Shown here: one piece after another, positions 57,089 to 64,000 of the stretch
Layout: the number at the start of each line of letters is the position of its first letter
Numbering within the stretch: the stretch's first letter is position 1
From: Lolium rigidum
Taxonomy: Eukaryota; Streptophyta; Magnoliopsida; Poales; Poaceae
Direction: 5' to 3'
Assembly (NCBI RefSeq): GCF_022539505.1
Contig: NC_061510.1
Location: 271,445,687-271,509,686, forward strand
Length of the DNA: 64,000 bases
Program-made: the position numbers and the translations under genes
Notes under the pieces: model-generated
What the model was told of the DNA's origin: nothing
Database searches by the model: none
The model's input: only the letters and a program-made list of their open reading frames with translations

Positions 57089-57240
57089 TTTGGGGCAGCA
57101 AGTTTCTTACGCACTCTTTTCCTTACCAGGGTACCGAAGGGGACTGGAAGGTTTTTAATGAGGCGGCTTGCTTGCTCGGTTTAATATAAGTTTTTTACCA
57201 AAAAAAAAAAAAAACCCAGGGTTTGTTTTGAACTTTTTCC

Positions 57241-57599
57241 TCCCCACGCGTACATGCAGCCTCATGTTCTCGTGCCCGCGTGGGTATGTGCTACCTGGCG
57301 TACTCGGTCTACGCATGTACGTACTCATTTCCGTGTGCGGTACAACGTTAATAGCTAGCTAGCTACCCTCACCAGAATCGATCGATTCAAGCTAGCTCAA
57401 TTGATCAGCTAGCTTATTTCACATGCATACTAAATTACAACTACTGAAAGCTGGAATACAAACAACTAGCCTCAGTGAAATCCCGAGTACATCGAAGTAT
57501 AAATACAACTTAATAAACACTCGGTTACAGTTGTTTATAACATACGAGTACAGTTATACATAAATCACGAGTACGACGAATGGTGAGTACAACTTAGTG
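57241..57599. other. gene-less flank with TAGCTAGC-rich stretch
   Basis: No ORF or element recognised. Palindromic TAGCTAGCTAGCT runs near 57350-57365 and AGCTAGC pairs near 57391-57413, then the start of an ACGAGTACA-rich zone. Confidence 0.5.
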
Positions 57600-57835
57600 A
57601 ACACACGAGCAAGTACAGGTACAGTCGCGCACACGAGCAAATACAGGCACAGGAGTACAGTCGCGCACACGAGCAAGTACAGGTACAGTCGTGCACACGA
57701 GCATGTACAAGTATAGAAGTACAGTCGCGCACACGAGTAAGTACATGTACGAAAGTACAGTCGCGCACACGAGTAAGTACAAGTACTGGTATAGGTACAA
57801 TAGCACACACGAGCAAGTACAGTTACTGAGTAATG
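57600..57835. repeat. minisatellite, ~37-40 bp unit
   Basis: Five to six imperfect units of GTACAGTCGCGCACACGAG followed by a variable YAAGTACARGTA part. All three minus-strand frames stay open through it because the unit lacks stops; this is not taken as coding. Confidence 0.8.
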
Positions 57836-58573
57836 GGAAAAACTGCACCAAATAAACTAAAAACAGAAATACCTATCAGGTCAAGCACGAGTACACTTAG
57901 GTACACACCACAAGTACAACTATATTATTATTGGACTTACGGAGAAAAAGTATCTCGAAACCTATCAAGATGAGATCTAGTTTTGAAGATCTCGACGCGA
58001 AGATCTCAAAAGTGAAAACGGTTCGTAATTTTGACTTATGATTTCAAGATATTTCATTTTGAAAAACAAATCTAAAAAATAAAGGGAAAAGCTGAGACAA
58101 CCCACCCTTCCATGTCCTTCTCTCTCCTCCCTCATCCCCACCTTGCTTCCCCTTGCGACACGTGGCGAGCAGGAAGCCACTTTCCAGAAATTTTCTAACA
58201 CCACAACGCGCCACTTGTCGTGTTTGCCTTCCCTTCGCGAAGGTCGGCCTTTTTCTAATGATTTTGGGAGAACACGGGAGAACGCGTTTGAGCTTACTAA
58301 GGCAACGATTACGCCATTGTGGGCTACCGCGGCCGACGGTGCCGCACGTTGACGCGACACAATTATCGGTAGTGGGAGCCTTATTCCTTGGCTAAGTGGG
58401 AGCTCGAGCAGTAAAATAGTAAGCTTCAACACTGTAAATTGGCTGGGGCCTAGGTTTCCATTGGGCCCAACGTGGGTGGTGGGTCTGCCCTGAACACCAG
58501 TAACCTCCATCGCCCTGCGCCTGCCCAAGGGCCCCAAACCAACCCGAGTAACCTGCAACGAAGTTGATCCACA
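57836..58573. other. no gene recognised
   Basis: Mixed AT-rich (57840-58090) and GC-rich (58110-58570) DNA. It contains GAAGATCTCGACGCGAAGATCTC near 57985, a motif I associate with unclassified grass repeats. No supported feature. Confidence 0.4.
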
Positions 58574-58626
58574 CACTAGTGGAGAAGAGGCCTTTGGTCC
58601 CAAGCAAATGACCCACTGCTGAACCA

Positions 58627-58824
58627 AACCGGGTCCAATGCCCCCATTGGACCCGGTTCGTTTCTGCCCAGGACGATCCCACCCGCTGGCGCCTGTCCTG
58701 TAGCGGCCTTTGGACCCGGTTTGTCATACAAACCGGGTCCAAAGGTCCACCCGCGGGCGCGCCGAGCCGTGTCAGCCTAGGGAACCCTTTAGTCCCGGTT
58801 TGTATGACAAACCGGGTCCAAAGG
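58627..58824. repeat. three palindromic subterminal repeats
   Basis: Perfect stems of 14 bp (58627-58640/58645-58658) and 17 bp (58707-58723/58729-58745), plus a third with two mismatches (58786-58824). All are built on AACCGGGTCCAAAGG, with 4-5 base loops TCATA/TATGA in the last two. Confidence 0.85.
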
Positions 58825-58835
58825 CCCCCCTCGGC

Positions 58836-58842
58836 TATATAA
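58836..58842 (+). promoter_or_regulatory. TATA box of the CACTA transposase gene
   Basis: TATATAA just inside the subterminal repeats and about 290 bp before the transposase start, a normal layout for CACTA elements. Confidence 0.5.
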
Positions 58843-59129
58843 CCTTGCCCCTGCCCAAGTGTGAGCCACACTTAGCCATTTTTTCACTATCTTCACAAGA
58901 GGGTGTATTGCTCTCCTCTCTTCTTCACATGCACAAGAGGTGTTTGATGAAATGCTTAAGAGGATTTGCCACTTGAGTTTACACAAATCAAGCCACACTT
59001 AACTTGCTTTTTTCTTCTTCATCGAGGTTAACAACTTTATCCTTTTCATCCGCAATTGATAAAATGCATGTGTATATATACATCGTGATGTTCCGTAATG
59101 GTTTTGATCAGCTTAATTATATCATGCAG

Positions 59130-62100
59130 ATGAATCGGCAATGGATGTACATTGACCGACGGTTTGACGAGTTCAATGCGGGCCTGGATAATTTTATGGC
59201 CGTGGCGGAGGCAAACAAACATGGTGGCTTCATGTATTGTCCATGTGTGGACTGCAAGAATACCGTAAATTACGCTCGCTCGAGTCTCATTCACAGCCAC
59301 CTTCGCGATCCGGTTTCATGCCCGAGTTACTATTGTTGGACCAAGCACGGAGAAAGAGGGGTTATGATGGAAGACAATGACGAAGAGGAAGAGGATGATG
59401 ACGGTTATCCCAATTTCCCTGAATACGATGATACTGCGAGAAGGCAATGAAGACAATGAAGTAGAAGATCAAGAGGCACCGGATGAGCCTCGCGATGATG
59501 ATCTTGGCCGGGACATTGCTGATGCAAGGAGAGAATGTGAAACTGAAAAGGAAAGGTTGGCCTTCGACAAGATGATAGAAGATCACAACAAATTGTTATA
59601 CCCAACTTGCGAAGATGGCCATAAAAAGCTAGGCAGCACACTTGGAATTGTTGCAATGGAAGGCGGAGAACGGTGTCACCGACTCTGGATTTGGAAAGTT
59701 GTCGACAATAATTAAGAGGAAGCTTCCAAGGGGTAACGAATTGCCCGCCGGTACGTACGAAGCGAAGAAGATTGTCTGCCCTCTAGGATTAGATGTGCAA
59801 AAGATACATGCATGCATTAATGATCGCATCCTCTACCGCGATGAGTACGAGAATTTGGATGCATGTCCGGTGTGCCTTGCATTGCGGTATAAGATCGGAC
59901 GAGATGACCCTGGTGATGTTGAGGGCGACCGCCCCGGGAAGAGGGTTCTGCCAAGGTTATGTGGTATGCTCCTATAATACCACGGCTGAAACGCTTGTTC
60001 AGAAATAAAGAGCATGCTAGGTTGTTGCGATGGCACAAAGAAGACCGTAAGAAAGACGTGATGTTGAGGCACCTCGCTGATGGCTCCCAATGGAGAAAAA
60101 TCGATAGAGAGTTCCCAAACTTTGCACGAGGATGCAAGGAACTTACGGTTTGGTCTCGGTACGGATGGCATGAATCCTTTTGGAGAGCAGAGCTGCAGCC
60201 ATAGCACCTGGCTCGTGATTCTTTGTATATATAACCTTCCTCCTTGGTTGTGCATGAAGCGGAAGTTCATTATGATGCCGAGTGCTCATACAAGGCCCGA
60301 AGCAACCCGGGAACGACATTGATGTGTACACGAAGCCATTAGTCGAAGAACTTCTACAGTTGTGGTCCCTAGCGGGTGTACGTGTGTGGGACGAGCACAA
60401 GCGGGAGGAATTTGACCTAAGAGCGATGCTTTTCGTAACCATCAATGACTGGCCTGCTCTTGGTAACATTTCGGGACGAGTCAAACAAGGGATACAATGC
60501 ATGCACACACTTGTTTACATGAGCTCGAAGGTGATTATTTGGAAAAAGGTCGGAAGGTCGTGTACACGGGGCATCGTCGATTTCTTAGGCTTACCCATCC
60601 CGTAAGAAAGAAAGGCAAGCATTACAACGGTGAGGCTGATCACCGGAGGAAGCCTCCCCATCGTGATGGTGTTGATATATTTGGTATGGTCAAGGATCTA
60701 GATGTAATATTTGGAAAGGGTCCTGGCGGACGGTCAGTTCCGAATGACGATGCCGGACACGCGCCCATGTGGAAGAAGAAATCTATATTTTGGGATCTAC
60801 CCTATTGGGAAGTCTTAGAGGTCCGCTCTTCAATCGATGTGATGCACGTGACGAAGAATCTTTGCGTGAACCTGCTAGGCTTTACGGGTGTGTACGGGAA
60901 GACAAAAGATACACCGAAGCACGGGAGGACCGAGCAACGTTGGAAAGACCCCAAAAAGCTGCATGAGAGAGTTAAAGGACGTCATTTATCCAGCTACGCT
61001 CTTACAAAAGCAGAGAAGGAAATATTTTTTGAATGTCTTAGCAGTATCAAGGTCCCGTCTGGCTTCTCCTCCAATATAAAGCGAATAATAAATATGGAGA
61101 AGAAAACATTCTAGAACTTGAAGTCTCATGACTGTCACGTGATAATGACACAGTTGCTTCCGATTGCATTGAGGGGGCTTCTACCGGAAAATGTTCGACT
61201 GCCCATTGTGAAGCTATGTGCATTCCTCAATGCAATTTCTCGAGAAGGTAATAAATCCAGAAATTCTACCGAGGTTGCGAGAATGATGTGGTCCAATGTC
61301 TCGTTAGTTTTGAGCTGGTGTTCCCACCATCCTTCTTCAATATTATGACACATCTCCTCGTTCACACTGGTCGATGAGATTTCCATTCTCGGTCCTGTGT
61401 TTCTACACAATATGTTCCCCTTCGAGAGGTTCATGGGAGTCTTGAAGAAATATGTTCATAACCGTGCTAGGCCGGAAGGAAGCATCTCCAAGGGCTATGG
61501 AACGAGAGGAGGTCATTGAATTACTGTGTTGACTTTATTCCCGACCTTAAGCCGATTGGTGTTCCTGAATCGCGGCATGAAGGGAGACTAAGTGGAAAAG
61601 GCACGCTAGGAAGGAAATCAATGATATGTAGGGACGGGATTTCTTTGACTCAAGCACACTACACGGTCCTACAAAGTTCCACCTTGGTGGCTCCGTATAT
61701 CGGTGACCACAAGAACTTTCTACGCTCCCGGAACCCGGGGCGGTCGAACGATTGGATTAGACGTGAACACATGTCGACTTTCGGCGGTTGGTTGCAAAAA
61801 CATCTCCTGAATAACAAACATATTGAAGATCAGTTGTACTTGCTGGCCCGGACACCATCTTCGGCCGTAGTGACTTTCCAAGGGTACGAGATAAATGGGA
61901 ATACATTTTACACGATCGCCCAAGATAAAAAGAGCACCAACCAAAACAGTGGTGTCGGCTTTGATGCAATAATGAATGAAGGCCCAAATGACACATATTA
62001 TGGTTACATAGAGGATATATGGGAACTTGAGTATGGACCTTCTTTTAAGGTCCCTTTGTTTAGGTGCAAATGGGTCAACAAAACAGGAGGCGGGGTTCGG

Positions 62101-62425
62101 GTAGACAAGTTGTATGGAATGACAACGGTGGATCTCAACAATCTTGGGTATAGAGACGAACCATTCGTCCTAGCCAAGGATGTGGCCCAGGTTTTCTATG
62201 TGAAGGATATGTCTACCAAACCAAGAAAAAGGAAACATAAGGAAACAAATACATCAAACGATGAGCCAAAGCGCCACATAGTTCTTTACGGAAAAAGAAA
62301 CATCGTGGGAGTGGAGGACAAGACAGACATGTCAGAAGATTATAATCAGTTTGATGAAATTCCACCCTTCAGAGTGAACATTGATCCAAGCATCAAGTTA
62401 AATGATGAAGATGCTCCATGGTTAC
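59130..62425 (+). pseudogene. TNP2-type CACTA transposase (decayed)
   Basis: Starts MNRQWMYIDRRFDEFNAGL and has the transposase-associated domain with YCPCVDCKN. The TNP2 (Transposase_21) core follows through several frames (DACPVCLALRYK; LLRWHKEDRKKDVMLRHLAD; LEVRSSIDVMHVTKNLCVNL). Then DUF4218 (LLPIALRGLLPENVRL; LHNMFPFERFMGVLKKYVHN) and DUF4216 (PLFRCKWVNKTGGGVRVDKLYG). The last open part is 61516 onward. Frameshifts near 59440, 59650, 59950, 60140, 60280 and 60480, TAG at 61112-61114, TGA at 61346-61348 and further shifts before 61516 make it inactive. The gene appears intron-poor here. The protein would have cut the element ends and bound the subterminal repeats. Confidence 0.85.
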
Positions 62426-63407
62426 TGTCGTTGCCTAATCGACGGTACCCCGGAGGAGGGATCCTCACGAGGGGGAGAAGAAGTAGGGGCCATAGGGCGG
62501 AGTGCACACGGGACGGTGGTACGCGAGTTACCCGGCTTCGGAACACCTGCACGATGACAGGGCCTACTGCTGCTTGTCTGGAATTATCTGGGCGCTTTCG
62601 CGTTGTTACAATGAGTTGTGGTTGTGCCTCTAGGGCTCCCGGGATCCGGCTTATAAAGGCGCACGGATCTAGGGTTTACATGGAGAATCCTAGCCGGATT
62701 ACAGATTGCCTAACTACGGTACAATATCTTGCCGTGCACGTCACGGATCCGCCTTCCATACACGTCGTCTCGGATCCGGGTTTGTCATGGGCCTCCATGG
62801 ATCCGGGTTACTCCTATGTCGGTACGGATCCGGCTTACCGATCCTGGGCTGGACTTCTTCCTTCATGATCAACGACAGAATCGGGCCGCCCGATGGGCCA
62901 CATGCCTCATCACCGTCTGTGGGCCACCCGGGCTTGCCGGATCTAGGCACTGTCGATGGTACACCCATGAAGTATACCCACAACAGTAGCCCCCAGAGTT
63001 CTCCGAGTTTCGCCTGCAGTTTCCGCCATGCTTGTTCCTTAGGTTTCCGGCATCGTCGGCAACGCGGAGAAACTTGAAGAGCTCCAACTTTGCATTTTCT
63101 TCCTTTTCCAACTTACAGCCGGAAAATGCTCTCATCCTGCGGGAATTCATCCATCGACATTCCAAAGAATATTTCCGGGTTACTCCCTGCTTGCGAACGA
63201 GAGCCAACTTATCTTCACGCAATTACCCGGAATCTTAAAAGACTCAAACGGTTCCGCCAATTCTGGCGCCATTTTTGCGCGATTCGCGCGGTAACTTATC
63301 TCTAGCCATTTTTACTGCTAGGGTTTGGGACACGTGTCACGCATCCAACGGCGCGACGCTTGCGTTCCGACCACAGGATGCGGAACACGAATCTTATCCC
63401 CTCAGCC

Positions 63408-63415
63408 TATAAATA
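63408..63415 (+). promoter_or_regulatory. TATA box upstream of the Transposase_28-type ORF
   Basis: TATAAATA followed by a pyrimidine-rich CACCCCCTTCTCACCTCTC leader, typical of a grass core promoter. About 305 bp before the ATG. Confidence 0.5.
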
Positions 63416-63720
63416 TCAGCCGTCGACCCCTTTACCCCTCATTCACCCCCTTCTCACCTCTCTGCCGAGCGCCGCCCGTGAGCTCCTCCTCCGCCGTGCC
63501 GGAACCCGCCGGAAAGTCACCGGAGCATCACCGGAGCGAACCCGCCACCGTGGTGTTCTTCGTGTTCATAGCTCCGGCGAGCCACCGCAACTCCGACCAC
63601 CGCACGCCATTACGGTAAACCTTCGAGCTTCACTTTCGCGCCGTAGTTGGTAGGGATGAACTTGGGGAAGACGATGTGGGATCCGTCTAAAGAAAATTTC
63701 CGCCAAACTTTTTTCTCCAG

Positions 63721-64000
63721 ATGTCTTCAACAACTCCGCCTCCGACCTCGGAACCGATCATGGCGACGCCAATTTCCTCCGCCCCTCCTCCCTTCGCCCC
63801 AGTCAAGCTGGATCCTTCAAAGGATTCCGGCAAGGAAGCTGAGGGGACCTCCGCTCACCCGGAGAAAACCTCCGAGGCGGGCCAGACGGAGCAGCAGGCG
63901 GAAGAGGCTGCCAAGAAATCAAAAGCTTGGAAGCGCGACTCTGAAGCTAAGGGAAAATGGTGGCCCTGTACCACCACCGAAACGGAACCGAAGAACCTCG
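63721..64000 (+). CDS. gypsy-type ORF, N-terminal part (open at window edge)
   Basis: 93 codons open to the last base: MSSTTPPPTSEPIMATPISS..., Pro/Ser-rich, then a charged Lys/Glu region and KGKWWPCTTTETEPKNL. The W-x-x-TTTE block matches the start of the 'putative gypsy type transposon' (Transposase_28) domain known from grass elements, so this is the first ORF of such an element. The ATG follows TTTTCTCCAG, a good splice acceptor; with a possible donor GGTAAAC at 63614-63620 this suggests a 5' UTR intron at 63615-63720. No break is seen so far. Function of this domain is not established. Confidence 0.6.
   Translation, partial: MSSTTPPPTSEPIMATPISSAPPPFAPVKLDPSKDSGKEAEGTSAHPEKTSEAGQTEQQAEEAAKKSKAWKRDSEAKGKWWPCTTTETEPKNL

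Larger units (their letters stand above)
52506..57214 (+). mobile_element. L1-like LINE, 5'-truncated and internally deleted
   Basis: Flanked by CCCAGGGTT at 52497-52505 and 57215-57223, with a poly-A tail at 57199-57214. The copy starts within ORF1 and carries ORF2 with endonuclease remnant, reverse transcriptase, zinc-finger RVT and RNase H. Inserted in the 3' terminal repeat of the Mutator-like element. Confidence 0.93.
51321..57240. mobile_element. Mutator-like element, GC-rich interior, LINE inside
   Basis: Left end GGAAAAAGTCCAAAAGAAAC and the inverse of the right end (GGAAAAAGTTCAAAACAAAC) start terminal inverted repeats of about 120 bp, e.g. GTAGGCAAAAGCTAAATCGA against GTAGGTGAAAGATAAATGGA. 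The right repeat is split by a LINE at 52506. Flanks TATCCACGTG and TCCCCACGCG agree at 7 of 10 bases, a possible decayed TSD. The interior, 51450-52380, is GC-rich without a recognisable transposase. This resembles Pack-MULEs that carry gene pieces, but no parent gene was identified. Confidence 0.75.
58574..62425 (+). mobile_element. CACTA element with TNP2 transposase, right part lost
   Basis: Starts CACTAGTGGAGAAGAGGCC at 58574, followed by palindromic subterminal repeats, a TATA box and a transposase gene. The right side is cut by the gypsy-type element starting near 62426; the 3' end is not in the window. Confidence 0.82.
62426..64000 (+). mobile_element. gypsy-type element, 5' part (runs off the window)
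   Basis: The transposase frame of the CACTA breaks near 62425. A TG start (TGTCGTTGCC) follows GTTAC at 62421-62425, the presumed left TSD. The sequence then looks like an LTR and leader: TATAAAG at 62652-62658, ...ACCCACAACAGTAGCCCCC near 62975-62995, a second TATA box at 63408-63415, then a Transposase_28-type ORF. The LTR right border cannot be fixed without the 3' LTR. Confidence 0.6.

Noticed and set aside
57600..57835. CRISPR-like regular repeats
   Set aside because: Imperfect direct repeats without unique spacers in a plant repeat context.
57554..57851. Three overlapping minus-strand ORFs rich in Cys and Arg
   Set aside because: Minisatellite translated in three frames.
63263..63280. 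TGGCGCC taken as a primer binding site of the right-edge element
   Set aside because: Only the first seven bases match the tRNA-Asp complement and it lies far from any plausible LTR border.

Overview
The window looks like a heterochromatic stretch of a large grass genome, most likely Pooideae (Triticeae or a close relative). The reasons are the element types: CACTA transposons with CACTACAAGAA and CACTACAGGAA ends, 1.59 kb gypsy LTRs starting TGATACGTCTCC, a copia element with a Tork-like gag-pol, L1-like LINEs, and an F-box/DUF295 gene of the kind that is expanded in grasses. There are no bacterial features. Only one ordinary host gene is convincing, the F-box gene at 39519-40886 on the minus strand. 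Nearly everything else is nested transposable elements, and most borders could be fixed by reading terminal motifs and target-site duplications (TSDs).

Layout from left to right. 1-5442: one CACTA 3' end (to 1932) sits inside a gypsy element, which in turn sits inside a second CACTA of the same type (ends 5442). 5515-6617: two small inverted-repeat elements. 6618-6861: the displaced 3' flank of the F-box gene. 6871-8142: a 1.27 kb retroposon flanked by AACATGATT. 8146-39508: one old copia element (TSD GCAAC). It carries (a) 8701-25489, a tandem gypsy array LTR-int-LTR-int-LTR-int-LTR with a single outer TSD AGGGC, and (b) 30054-38262, a gypsy element with gag and protease only (TSD GTGAT). 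39519-40886: F-box gene. 41188-51146: non-autonomous CACTA (TSD TAC) holding a LINE 3' fragment, a third complete gypsy (43141-49857, TSD GGAAG) and a 5S-rRNA-like stretch. 51321-57240: Mutator-like element with a 4.7 kb LINE inside its 3' terminal repeat. About 57600-57835: minisatellite. 58574-62425: CACTA with a decayed TNP2 transposase, cut by a new gypsy-type element that starts near 62426 and runs off the right edge with an open reading frame.

The most interesting biology is in the gypsy family. All members share the LTR, a tRNA-Asp primer binding site, a leader of about 230 bp and a 2.6 kb 3' non-coding region. Where the coding region should be, three members carry three different things: gag plus protease; a 214-codon ORF; or a 224-codon ORF with a hydrophobic C-terminal part. 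None has a reverse transcriptase, so all must depend on polymerase supplied elsewhere. The other notable result is that the TSDs allow the original F-box locus to be read through: its 3' flank now lies about 32.6 kb from its stop codon.
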